DNA from: Rhabditoides inermis
Taxonomy: Eukaryota > Nematoda > Chromadorea > Rhabditida > Rhabditidae
NCBI GenBank assembly: GCA_963966185.1
Contig: CAWZYM010000231.1
Location: 310,001-374,000 of the forward strand
Reading direction: 5' to 3'
Length of the DNA: 64,000 nucleotides
Positions 43,369 to 53,352 of this stretch are shown here, one piece after another. Made by a program: the position numbers and the translations under genes. Position 1 is the first letter of the stretch, and the number at the start of each line of letters is the position of its first letter. The notes beneath the pieces are model-generated. The model made no database searches. It was not told the origin of the DNA and was given only the letters and a program-made list of their open reading frames with translations.

Positions 43369-43735
43369 TGACCTATAAGTACCCAGGCAAACAGACTACC
43401 AACATCCATGCCACGACGTGGGCGTGAGCGCCGGCGCCGGCGCCGACAGCTTCTCCACATTAGTATATAGTAGTTATCAATTTCAAAATATAAGGGTATC
43501 ACCCAGCTTTTGCTAGCATATTTTAACTTATTTACAAGTGTAAATACATTTTGATGATTAAAAATATGCGCTCAGAAAAACGTAGTGAGAAATATCAACT
43601 TTTGCTATTTGAAATTCGCGCCAGTTTTTTGTCGGAGGCGACTCGGAGCGTACCCGCCCTTTTGTCGGCGGCGACTCGGAGGCGACTCGGCGCGAACCCG
43701 GCGGCGAGTCGCCCGGTTGTATGTGAGGCCGGCTG

Positions 43736-43939
43736 AGTGCACACACCACGTTACACTACAAACACGTGCACTACGCAACACTACTAGTGCTCTCTTTGAA
43801 ATTTAGCGATGTGTTGATCGATGAAAATTAGCATACTGTGTGTCTGCAGGCGGCTTGGGGCTTCGAGTACCTCCACTCGAGACCCGTCCTGCACCGGGAC
43901 ATCGCAGCCAGGAACTGCCACTACAGCAACGGACAAGCA
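43736..43939 (+). pseudogene. Internally deleted copy of the downstream SH2-tyrosine kinase gene
   Basis: 43,736-43,839 matches the promoter and leader of the kinase gene at 48,215-48,319 (for example GTGCACACACCACGTTACAC and GATGAAAATTAGCATACTGT). The copy then jumps about 1 kb and continues at 43,850 with the catalytic-loop exon ([20 protein letters not shown]), matching 49,339-49,427. Everything else is gone, including the SH2 domain, N-lobe and activation loop. It cannot encode a kinase. Confidence 0.9.
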
Positions 43940-44559
43940 AGCATCATGAGAGGAGGTTTTTTTTTGTATAACTTTGTCTCGATCCTATCTAGCCCAATCT
44001 AAATACAGTCCAGGGAATACTAAGTTCCGCCACCACTCCGCTCAGCCGTCATACATTTGAAAATTTGAATGTGAATTTATTCGCGTGCTCTCGCATGTCT
44101 ATCGATTTTGCCGCCTCGCACTCTGCGCTCTCTACTGGCGGCTGACTTATTTGCCCACCCACTGTAACTAGAAAATTTATAACAACTCAACACATACACT
44201 TTGAAATTGCGAAAGCGACCAGCGGGAACAATAACAAAATTGAGAGAAGGGAATATGCACATATATAACTCGATGGCCTGGTAGGAGGGTAATAAGCGAT
44301 GTGCGATTTACAGTCGTAACCGACTCGGATCCTCGAGATGCGGGACATAGAAAACCTGCACGTACAGACGGCTCTTCTCTGGAAGCTCCTCATCTCATCT
44401 ACAACAATCACGTGATGAAATTATGGGGAAGAGGGAAGATAGGACGACTTACCGTTGCGAGAAGAAGTGTCCTCCTTCTCTCACCAGCACAATTGTCGCT
44501 GAGATGTTGCCGGCCTGCAGCCTTCAGGGAGTACCTGAAATTCAAGGATACAGCGAAGG

Positions 44560-44992
44560 AGGGGGAGAAAGAGGGTGAGGAGAGTGGGGCCAGGCGGGAG
44601 AGAGGGGAGAGAGGGAGAGAAGGGGGAGAGAGGGAGAGAGAGGGGGAGAGATGGAAAGAGAGGGGGAGAGAAAGGAGAGAGGCGAGAGAGGGGGAGACAG
44701 GGGAAAAGAGGGGTAGAGAGGGAGGGAGAAAGGGAGCGAGAGAGGGGAGAGAGGGAGCGAAAGAGGGGAGAGAGGGAGCGAGAGAGGGGAAAGATGGAGG
44801 GATGGAAAGAGGGAGGGAGGGAAAGAGGGAGAGAGGGGGAGAGGAAGGGAGAGAGAAGGAGGGATAGGGAGGGAGGGAAAGAGAGAGAGAGGGAAAGAGG
44901 GAGGAGGGGAAATAGGGAGCAGAGGGAGAGAGAAAAAGAAAGAACGAGGGAGGGGCAGAGGGAGGGAGAGAAGGGGAGGGGGAGAGAATCAC
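44560..44992. repeat. 430-bp purine tract (GA/GGGA-rich)
   Basis: Almost pure purine on the plus strand with GAGAGGGA-type units. The long ORFs in both strands (Arg/Glu/Gly or Ser/Leu/Pro) are artefacts of composition. Confidence 0.95.
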
Positions 44993-45238
44993 TCACCGTG
45001 CGGGATGAGTATGGGCTATCCGTCCAACTAGTGTCTCATCCAGACCTCCTCGATCGAGTCGAGAATGTCGATTTTGTCGAGGGCGAGAGCAGTCATCTGC
45101 GCCGATCAACGCAGAAGGAACATGTTCAGCCATCCGCGTCCTCTCTCCCTCTCCATCGTCACTTCCATCTCCTGCAACTAGTCAAGGTGCCAACAGGTTC
45201 TGTCTCTCAATCCCTCTCCATTCCTCTCTGTTCTTTTC

Positions 45239-45287
<49 letters not shown>

Positions 45288-45339
45288 CACCTCGACTCAC
45301 AAATAGTGCAGAAGTTGTTGTGTCGTGCAGAAGTTGTTG

Positions 45340-46235
45340 TGTCGCATTCAGCGAGGAAGTGCATAGAATGACCCTACCCAATAAAAATGCAAACAGAACC
45401 GACTACCGTACACTCCTCAACTCACATCAAGCGAGCGAGTCCCTAGAATAAGTACACCAGAATCTAGAACTACAGTATACTCCTCGCATTCAGCGAGAAA
45501 GCACAAAGAATGACCAAACAAAAATGCATATCAGTAAAATTGAATCCACAAAAAGTCTATGTGTATGTGTATGTGTGTGTCTGTGTCTCTTTTTCTTTCT
45601 TCTGTATTTGCCAACTGCTTATCCACTCCCTCCAACAGAACCGACTACCGTACACTCCTCAACTCACATCAAGCGAGCGAGCCCCTAGAATAAATACACC
45701 AGAATCTAGAACTACAGTATACTCCTCGCATTCAGCGAGGAAGCACATAGACTGACTTAATAAAAATGCAGAGCAGTAAAATTGAATCCACAAAAAGTCT
45801 ATGTGTATGTGTGTGTTTGTGTCAGTGTCTCTCTTTCTTTTTTCTGTATTTGCCAACTGCTTATCCACTCCCTCCAACAGAACGGACTACCGTACACTCC
45901 TCAACTCACATCAAGTGAGCGAGCCCCTAGAATAAATACACCAGAATCTAGAACTACAGTATACTTCTCGCATTCAGCGAGAAAGCACATAGACTGACCC
46001 AATAAAAATGAATATAAGTAAAATTGAATCCACAAAAAGTCTATGTGTATGTGTGTGTTTGTGTCAGTGTCTCTCTTTCTTTCTTCTGTATTTGCCAACT
46101 GCTTATCCACTCCCTCCAACAGAACGGACTACCGTACACTCCTCAACTCCCATCAAGTGAGCGAGCCCCTAGAATAAATACACCACAATCTAGAACTACA
46201 GTATACTCCTCGCATTCAGCGAGGAAGCACATACA
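45340..46235. repeat. Tandem array with 242-bp unit, about 3.7 copies
   Basis: The marker GACTACCGTA recurs at 45,401, 45,643, 45,885 and 46,127, exactly 242 bp apart. Each unit carries a perfect hairpin CCTCGC-ATTCA-GCGAGG (or CTCGC...GCGAG), an AATAAAAATG, and a pyrimidine/TG-rich half. The first unit is partial. The copies differ by only a few percent, so the array is young. Open frames of about 71 codons in both strands recur with the unit but look non-coding. Confidence 0.95.
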
Positions 46236-46411
46236 GACCATTCACCACTAACCCATAGTCGTCAGCCTACAGACCGATAAAACACCAGAATGCTAGCATA
46301 CAGACTAAAGGCCTACCTTGTGAAGCCCAATTCCGGAGCGTCACGGGGCGTAGACGATTACTGGTGGAGCAAGGTTAAAGTCTGAAAAGCACTTCATAAA
46401 ATCGGTCTGTG

Positions 46412-46890
46412 ATGAGCAGAGAGAGAGAGAGAGAAAGGGGGAGGGAGATGAATGAAGGGAGAGAAGGAAAGAGAGAGGGAGAGAAGGAAAGAGAGAGGCA
46501 GGGAAGGATGGACGGAGAGTGAAGGAAGGAGAAAGATGGAGAGAGAAGAGAGAAGAGAGGACGAGAGAGAGCGAGCGAGTGAGAAAGAAAGGGAGAGGGA
46601 GGGAGGGAGGGAGAATGAGGGAGTGAGGATGAGAGGAAGAGAGAGGGAGAGGAAGAGCGAAGAAGAGGAAGAGAGAAGAAGAGAAAGAGAGATGAGAGAG
46701 AGATGGAGAGAGAGAAGAAAAGAGAAAAAGGAGAGGGAGGGACGAGGGAGAGGGAGAAGAAACGAGAAAAGGATAGGGTGGGAGGGGGAGGGAGAGGGAG
46801 GGAGAGGAAGGGAAAGGGAGGGAGAGGGAGGGAGAAGGTGATAGAAAGAAGGAGAGAGAGGGGGAGGGAGGGGGAGAGGGAGAGGGAGGG
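46412..46890. repeat. 480-bp purine tract (GA/GGGA-rich)
   Basis: A second long purine-only stretch, on the other side of the 242-bp array from the first. Confidence 0.95.
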
Positions 46891-47546
46891 CACCATACTC
46901 ACCTCGCTGCCAGCGCCAGTCACGTAGTGGAGAGCGCTTGCCTGCAGAAATACCCCCTACAATGAACACGCCTTGAAGAGCGACTCCGGACAATCATGAT
47001 AGTAGTTAAGTATCAAGTATTGTATGCAAGAGACCGATCACTACTCCCCCTCACCCACCTCGCGTATGCTTCCCGAATGGTGGCGAGACGGCTCGAGACG
47101 GCTCCGAAAACGATCGGCAGCGTTCTGCAAGCATCTATCCTTCTGTTTCCCTTCCACACTCTATTTTATGCCGCTCGCGAAAATAGTGGATCTTATTTAA
47201 TTTGCAACCACATCCTCAAAAAGATAAACATCAACGCTCACAAAAACTTGATTTCTGCGTTCATATTTAATACCTACTTGATGGTTAGTGCTTTCCCGCT
47301 TGCCCCCTTACCTGTCGCCATTGTTCTCCCACGGCGTCCGTTCGCTTGCTCCGGTAGTCTGTTCCTCCCACGCACGCAAGCACTGCAAGACTTGATATTC
47401 ACATGTCACATCACAATCAGAACAGAAACAAATGTGATGTTTGTGGACAAATCAGTGGAATGCGTAGAAAAAAGAGTGGGGGACGATAGAGAACATGATA
47501 AGAATACAACATTATAGCAATGTCTCGATCAAATGCATGAAACTAA

Positions 47547-47766
47547 AGCAGCTTGCAAGATGGTTGAAAAAAGTGAAAAAAACGAGAAAAAAAACGGAGA
47601 AAAAGGACAAAAAAAATGAATTTTTTTTTTGAAAAAAAGTGAAAAAAATTCATTTTTTGTCAAAAAATGAATTTTTTTTTTCAAAAAAAAATTCATTTTT
47701 TTTGTCCTTTTTCTCCGTTTTTTTTCTCGTTTTTTTTCACTTTTTTCAACCATCTTGCAAGCTGCT
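47547..47766. mobile_element. 220-bp near-perfect palindromic MITE
   Basis: The left half (AGCAGCTTGCAAGATGGTTG then A/G-rich) is the reverse complement of the right half (ending CAACCATCTTGCAAGCTGCT) along nearly its whole length. TAA flanks both ends (47,544-47,546 and 47,767-47,769). The terminal AGCAGCT and the TAA flanks match the element at 34,524, so the two belong to one family. No ORF of note. Confidence 0.85.
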
Positions 47767-48398
47767 TAAATGTAAAACAACAAAAACACAGACCTGCGCG
47801 GCAAAACAGACCAAACAAACGGCATTGATTATAGTGAGGACTGGTGAAACAGAAAAGACGGGAAGGCGGGCCGGAAAGAGAGTGGCCAGTGGCCAAGTCA
47901 CCGCTTCTTTTATACTCGCAGTCCCTCCGGTCTCGCCCCTTGGCATCGGCCGAACATCGATCGAAAATCATCAGCCAAACAGACAGGTAGGTATGTGGAA
48001 AGTCGAAATCATGGACTACACCTAGAGGATACGGTAATATTCAATACTAGAAATCCACATGAGAACAGAATACACTGATCCTAGTTTCACGACAATCTAT
48101 TCATCTTATAAAATATCAATTATACAAATATCTACACCCCGCTGCTTTACCAATCCCTGTTGGACGTGACGCTGACTCGTGCATTGCGATACGCAGTATA
48201 AGTTGCGCGCAGGAAGTGCACACACCACGTTACACTACAAATTCGTGCACAACGCAACACCACTAGCGCTCTCCGTTAAAATTTAGCGACTTGTTGATCG
48301 ATGAAAATTAGCATACTGTCTGTATCGAGTGTTCCTTGGCTGCTCGATTGCCTCCCCGTCATTGCCTCAGTCGTGCCTGCCCCCGCGCACCCTCCGCG

Positions 48399-50057
48399 AT
48401 GGTGAGCTTGGCACTGCTCTTCATCCCACCCGCCCTCGCAGCCGAGAAGTGGTACCACGGGCTTCTCCCCAGGGAGGATATCAATGTGAGCCCGTGCTCT
48501 TGCCTCTTCCTCCACTAACCCTCCCCTCTCAGACGTTGCTGCGTCGCAACGGCGAGTTCCTGGTACGTATGACGGAGCCGAATGCCGGAGAGCAGCGCAC
48601 ACTTGTCCTCTCTGTCATGCACAACGAGCAGCTACAGTACGAGGGGGTACTGTATCCGGATAGACTGTATGTTACCGTACACCTCAGGTGAAACACATGC
48701 TGATCAACTGGACGCCCGAGGATCGATGTTACGTGGAACGGCTGTCATTCGAGACTGTTCCCGACCTGGTAAACCACTACATGAAGTCCAAGGAGTCGCT
48801 GATGACGGTACGATATCGTAGGTGTACTGTACCTACCGTATAGCTAGTCGCTGGACGTGATTCTGCGGTGTCCGATACCACGGCAGCACTGGGAGCTGGA
48901 ACACGAGCAGATCGACTGTATTCACAAGCTCGGGGAGGGCGCGTTCGGAGAGGTGTTCCGAGGGGTGATCCGACAGTCGGAGAGGTCCAAGGAGAGCAGG
49001 GAGACGGTCGAGGTAGAGGTCGCCATCAAACAGGTACGGACAGGCAGGTCGAAGGAGGGACACGGACTTTTGTAGGCCAAGCTGGAGGTGCTGACCAAGG
49101 TGCAGATCAAGGACTTCATGCGCGAGGCTCGCACCATGCGCTTCCTCGATCACCCCAACGTCGTCAAGTTCTACGGAGTGGCTGCCGGACAGACGCCCCT
49201 AATGGTCGTCATGGAGCTGGTACGGAGTACCGTATACAGTGTAGTCTACCGTATACCTAGGCGAACTGCGGCGCGCTGGACCGGTACCTGCAGGCGACGA
49301 GTCAGTCGATGGAGGTGAAGATGGAGATGTGTCTACAGGCGGCGTGGGGCTTCGAGTACCTCCACTCGAGACCCGTCCTGCACAGGGACATCGCAGCCAG
49401 AAACTGCCTATACAGCAACGGACAAGCGAGTCGATCACCACTGACATTCCATTACCACTCCGCTTTCAGGTGAAGATATCGGACTTCGGCCTCTCACGAG
49501 AGGGCACCTTCTATCAGATGAACCCCAAGAACCGCGTTCCCATCAAGTGGCTCGCCCCCGAGACTATGCGAACTGCCATCTACACACAGAAGACCGACGT
49601 CTTCTCCTTTGGTCCGCATCTCTCTCTCTCTCTCTCTCTTTCTCTCTTTCTCTCTCTATTTCTCTCACTCTCTCTCCCTCCCCTCCTCTCAGCCTCTCTG
49701 TCCTCAGGCATCTTGATCTGGGAGATCTTCTTCAACGGGGCGGAGCCGTATCCAAAGATGACTCCTCAGGAGGTGTTCATGAAAGTGAGAGAGGAGAAGT
49801 ATCGCCTTCCTCTCCCGCCCCCATTCAACCCCGAGATACGCAAAATCGTTCAGGTATTTTGCGGTATACTATAGCTTGAAAAGATAACTGTAACGGTGGC
49901 TACCGTATTCCAGGACCACTGCTGGAACGAGAATCCGAACGAGCGCTACTCGATGATGGATGTGGCGAACCATATGATGAGACATCTCGGAGTGTCGCGG
50001 CCCAACTTCGAGATTGCCGCACAAGCAACTAGGGAGATGCGCGAGAGGAGGGTGCGT

Positions 50058-50130
<73 letters not shown>

Positions 50131-50151
50131 TGCTCTCGCTCTCGCTCTCTC

Positions 50152-50183
<32 letters not shown>

Positions 50184-50503
50184 CCTCTCCCTCCCTCCCT
50201 CCCTCTCTCTCATCCACTCTTTTATAGGAGCACGAGGAGCGCCTTGCTCTGAAGGAGAAGATGGAGAGGGAGGAGGAGAGTCGTGATAAGGAGAAGGAGG
50301 AGCGGGAGATAGTGAAGGAGAAGGAGCGTCGGGAGAAGAGGAGGAGTGCGAGCTTCAGTGACGAGGATCTGGACAAGAGGCGGAAGAGGCTGATGGAGGA
50401 GGAGAAGAACGGAGTGAAACCGAAGGAGAAGGAGAAGAAGGACAAGGAGAAGGAGAAGAAGAAGAAGCGCAAGACCAAGTCGAGTCGCCGCAGCCACGCG
50501 TAG
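48399..50503 (+). CDS. SH2-domain non-receptor tyrosine kinase (nematode Fes/Fer, SPE-8-like)
   Basis: Nematodes have a large expansion of SH2-kinase genes related to Fes/Fer, many expressed in sperm (SPE-8 in C. elegans). The SH2 domain begins [12 protein letters not shown] (48,441), with GEFLVRMTE as the phosphotyrosine pocket. The kinase has GEGAFGEV (glycine loop, about 48,930), VEVAIKQ (catalytic Lys), HRDIAARN (about 49,381), DFGLSREG and APE (about 49,555), so it should be active. The tail (50,230-50,503) is very Lys/Glu-rich. The chosen ATG 48399 is the only in-frame one, but GTGAGC follows it at once, so the 5' end is uncertain. Several introns are only about 41 nt. A deleted copy lies at 43,736. 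Confidence 0.9.
50058..50205. repeat. Long (CT)n microsatellite in the kinase gene
   Basis: About 150 bp of CT with a few G and T interruptions, filling most of the last intron of the kinase gene. Confidence 0.95.
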
Positions 50504-50848
50504 AGCAACCAACTCACCTTACAATCTTACATTCACACGCATTCAACTTTAATCACTGCGTTTTCTCTCAGATCTTATCACTTACAATACTGGCACATAG
50601 CAACATTCCCTGTGTTCTCCTGTTCACTGGCGATAAACACTCGATTGTGGATAGTGCTGCATGATAAACGGGGAAAGGTCCAAGAAAACAGAAAAGTACG
50701 ACTCGTCATTCTATTTACAAGCATCTGTCGCTCACTTTGTTATCATTTGCTAATTTAGCAAGAACAAGACAGTTTACGATCCTTTGACATTTCCGGAACA
50801 TTAAAGTGAAACAATTTTTCGGCTAGAATGTGTCTGATAACAGCATTG
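50504..50848. other. Intergenic spacer downstream of the kinase
   Basis: 345 bp with the kinase 3' UTR and the upstream region of the small secreted peptide gene. No gene was seen. Confidence 0.5.
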
Positions 50849-50856
50849 TATAAAAA
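50849..50856 (+). promoter_or_regulatory. TATA box of the secreted peptide gene
   Basis: TATAAAAA 33 bp before the start codon at 50,889, a clear core promoter match in a region with few others. Confidence 0.6.
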
Positions 50857-50888
50857 GGTGGCGACAGACAACGATTATCCACCACACA

Positions 50889-51237
50889 ATGCGTTTCCTA
50901 GTTCTCCTTCTTGCCCTTCTCGGCCTCTTCTCGACAGTGGCTGCACTGCCGGAAGTACCCGGATACACCATCACTCATGTCAACCAATCAGCGGCATCGC
51001 CGAGGGACGGCGTGAGTAGAGCGCCGGCTATATTTTGTGTTTATAAAGTAGCGGTCACTCTCTTCGAAACTCTTCGATACTGACTTCGAAACGCCTTCGA
51101 AACACGACCAAACAGCGTGTTCCGAAGGTGTTTTGAAGGGGCTGTGTCAAAGAGACTGATCACACCTTTATCTCTTTCAGTGTGATTGCGAGTGTGGCTG
51201 CTGCGGTCTGCACATCTGCGGTCACAGACACAACTGA
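50889..51237 (+). CDS. 59-residue secreted Cys/His-rich peptide
   Basis: Two exons (50,889-51,011 and 51,181-51,237), phase 0. Exon 1 is a textbook signal peptide (MRFLVLLLALLGLFSTVAA), then a short linker with an NQS sequon (HVNQSAAS). Exon 2 is an 18-residue tail, CDCECGCCGLHICGHRHN, with six Cys and three His, suggesting metal binding or compact disulphides. It probably works outside the cell. The tail is too Cys-dense for known nematode neuropeptides and lacks dibasic sites. No family was recognised. TATA box, signal peptide, canonical splice sites and stop support a real gene. Confidence 0.72.
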
Positions 51238-51463
51238 TGAGAAAACATACTAGTTGCGGTCCGTGGACACTTATCATATATGCTCTGTCGAATACAATCC
51301 ATTTATTATGCACAAACAAGTGGACGAGGCAATGCGTACCGGGTGAAAAGCGAAAGCATAGTGGAAGACGAAATCGAATAGAGAGAAAAAGAGATAAGGA
51401 GAGAAAGAGAGAGATGGAGGGAGGGAGAGGAAGTGAGTGTGAGAGAGTGATGGGGGTGGTCGG

Positions 51464-51606
51464 TCATCCGTTCCTCTTCATTCCCGCCCATACACAACCA
51501 GCGATGCACACCAGACAACAGCCAAGCAGGCAGAGACCGAGGAAGACCAGGAAGACGCTGGAAAACAGTCTCTCTCTCTCCCTCTCCCTCTCCTCCTCCC
51601 CCCCTC

Positions 51607-51671
<65 letters not shown>

Positions 51672-51924
51672 ATCCACCACTCACATGAACCACGTCTCCA
51701 GTTCGATGCAGCATTCGTACATGCTGTAGTCGCAGCATCTCCAGTGGTGGAAGATCGAATCCTGACCGCACCTCAAAACACAGAATTTACAATTTAGATT
51801 TTAAAGACAGCCGATTGAAAGAAGAAACAAAATGATTTTATGTTCTCAATTCAAAATGTTCTCACTGATTCATCATGCCATTGATGCCGAGCATCCCGGT
51901 GAGACCGCCCGGACAGCCGTACAT
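51464..51924 (-). CDS. 79-residue cysteine-rich single-pass membrane protein
   Basis: Three exons in consistent phase: ATG 51924 to about 51,868, about 51,771-51,687, then a last exon to TGA 51466-51464. The N-terminal 45 residues hold seven Cys, including two CC pairs (WRCCDYSMYECCIELETWF). A single membrane helix follows, VFLVFLGLCLLGCCLVCIAG, itself with four Cys, and a short basic tail (MKRNG). There is no cleavable signal. The layout suggests a small Cys-rich ectodomain on a membrane anchor. The second junction needs the acceptor TTTTGAG, which is less usual. It is tail to tail with the secreted peptide gene, with a (CT)n tract (51,610-51,668) in its second intron. Confidence 0.65.
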
Positions 51925-52630
51925 TCTGAAGTAAACAAGTAAACAAAACTCAGGCAATCAATAAACAATTTACGTAAACAAATAGTGAACACAGCAAATC
52001 AATAAACAATATTATGGTGGATGAACGATATTTTCACCCTCACCCGACAATGACTATGTTTGTGCAGAGTACAGTAGTGTTGGAAGAGAGAGAGTACAAT
52101 GGATACCGTGACACTTGACATTGCGGGGAATCACGCGAGAACGGGGAAGAACTCGGTTAGCGCGGACTGAACAAGAACATCTGCACAACTATACGAAACG
52201 CAGTTATCCTCTTGCTCCTTTCCCGACACTACAGTACTGCTTACTCATGCTGTCATAACAGGGAAGAGCAAACGAACCTTGAATGGGAGGAGGGAGGAGG
52301 GAGGAGGAGGGAGGAGAGGAGAGGAGGAGAGGCGACCACTCCGCGCGAAACGCGTTTGCACAGTCGAATATATGGGAAAACTGATTGCGCGCACGAGTCA
52401 CAATCGAGCAATCTTTCGACATCGTTTCCTCGAGAATGAAAGTATTGTGACAACACACAACACGTGACTGAGAAGGGAAATCATATGCGTTCCGGGGTTT
52501 TGATCACAATTCACAATCTTAATTTAGGCAGTGAATATTATTAATGATTAGTTGTGCGTCAAAAAAAAACATATCCACATATATTGTTGAAGTTGGATTT
52601 TAGATTAGCTGTTATCCTAGGAAACATGAA
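51925..52630. other. AT-rich spacer before the CYSTM-like cluster
   Basis: 700 bp. Contains a GGA-rich purine stretch at 52,280-52,330 on the plus strand. No gene was supported. Confidence 0.45.
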
Positions 52631-52726
52631 ATGGAGACCAAATCTATCCCGGATCCATTGGTCAGGAATCAGTGTTCCCGAGAGGGTTGTAATTGTATTC
52701 TACCTGCCTTGTCGTTATTATGCTGA
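52631..52726 (+). CDS. Possible relic or member of the CYSTM-like family
   Basis: An intronless 31-codon ORF beginning METKSIPDPL with a Cys-rich end (REGCNCILPALSLLC). It resembles the neighbouring family in size, in its start and in its terminal Cys-x-Cys hydrophobic segment, but it lacks the family intron. It could be chance. Confidence 0.25.
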   Translation: METKSIPDPLVRNQCSREGCNCILPALSLLC

Positions 52727-52857
52727 ACCATTGAAATATTACTTGAAAAGAAGTGAACAAAACAAAACAATCTGAATCATCTCATGACTAGATACTTCCA
52801 CTTCCAATTTCCTTCTCCCTATCCCTTTGTTCTGTTCCCAGTTCTCCTTTTGCTAAT

Positions 52858-53352
52858 ATGGACTCTCAGCCTGTTCAAAACTCAAGAAACAGGTGAGTTT
52901 TCAACAACAAAGAAATTATTAAAGGGAGTGTACACTCTGATTTTCGAGGTCGAGTTAGCACCGGGATGTGATAATATGAGGAGAATGATGCACTTTTGTC
53001 AATACAACTATGTGTCGGAGAAACCTAAAAATCGATGAAAATTTTTGTTGAACATTGAAAATTGGCACCAATTGGCACCAATTTCTGCATTTTGACACAT
53101 TTTGCGCTCAATTTTCATCTATTTGTAGACATTTTTAGAAAATAGTTGTAATGACAAAAATACAGCGTTTTCATCATATTTTCACATCCCGGTGCTAACT
53201 CAACTTCGAAATTCAGAGTGTACACTCCCTTTAATCCAAAACCTAAAATATCAAGTAAAAGTATACGTTTCAGGGAGTCGTCAGACCAGTATTGTGGATG
53301 TTTCCAAATCTTTATTGATTGCATTTTACTGTGCATTCAAGCCTTATTATGA
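52858..53352 (+). CDS. CYSTM-like micropeptide 1 (37 residues), intron holds a MITE
   Basis: Exon 1 (52,858-52,892) encodes MDSQPVQNSRN plus two bases, just after a TGTTCCCAG acceptor. Exon 2 (53,274-53,352) encodes ESSDQYCGCFQIFIDCILLC and a short end. Structure: a polar MD-type head, then a Cys-rich hydrophobic tail (CxCFQ...C...C). The tail looks like a membrane-embedded, possibly palmitoylated segment, as in CYSTM proteins; that comparison is inferred from pattern only. The phase-2 intron sits at the same place as in the two other intact copies but is 381 nt because element 52,923-53,230 lies inside it. Confidence 0.62.
52923..53230. mobile_element. Inverted-repeat element (MITE) with TTAA flanks
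   Basis: 308 bp with terminal inverted repeats of roughly 95 bp, starting AGGGAGTGTACACTCTGA at both ends and still holding GAGTTAGCACCGGGATGTGA on each side. TTAA flanks both ends (52,919-52,922 and 53,231-53,234), the target used by piggyBac-type elements. A TAA target is also possible. The interior is T-rich with no ORF. Confidence 0.85.

Larger units (their letters stand above)
43940..48398. other. Repeat-dominated region with scattered unassigned exon-like ORFs
   Basis: Contains two long purine tracts, a 242-bp tandem array and a palindromic MITE, listed separately. Minus-strand exon-like pieces with good splice signals occur at about 47,397-47,310, 46,944-46,906 (ASALHYVTGAGSE), 45,098-44,997, 44,541-44,490 (YSLKAAGRQHLSDNCAG) and 44,402-44,320 (RLYVQVFYVPHLEDPSR, then stop). 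They may be exons of one minus-strand gene split by repeats, but they could not be joined convincingly and match no family I recognise. Confidence 0.35.

Noticed and set aside
44408..45306. Long Ser/Leu/Pro or Arg/Glu/Gly ORFs in both strands
   Set aside because: They exist only because purine tracts lack stop codons; no splice or domain evidence.
45510..46251. Repeated 71-81 codon ORFs (both strands) in the 242-bp array
   Set aside because: They recur with the tandem unit, overlap on both strands and have no coding signature.
47000..47517. 173-codon plus-strand ORF
   Set aside because: Mixed composition, no domain, no upstream acceptor, and it overlaps better minus-strand exon candidates.
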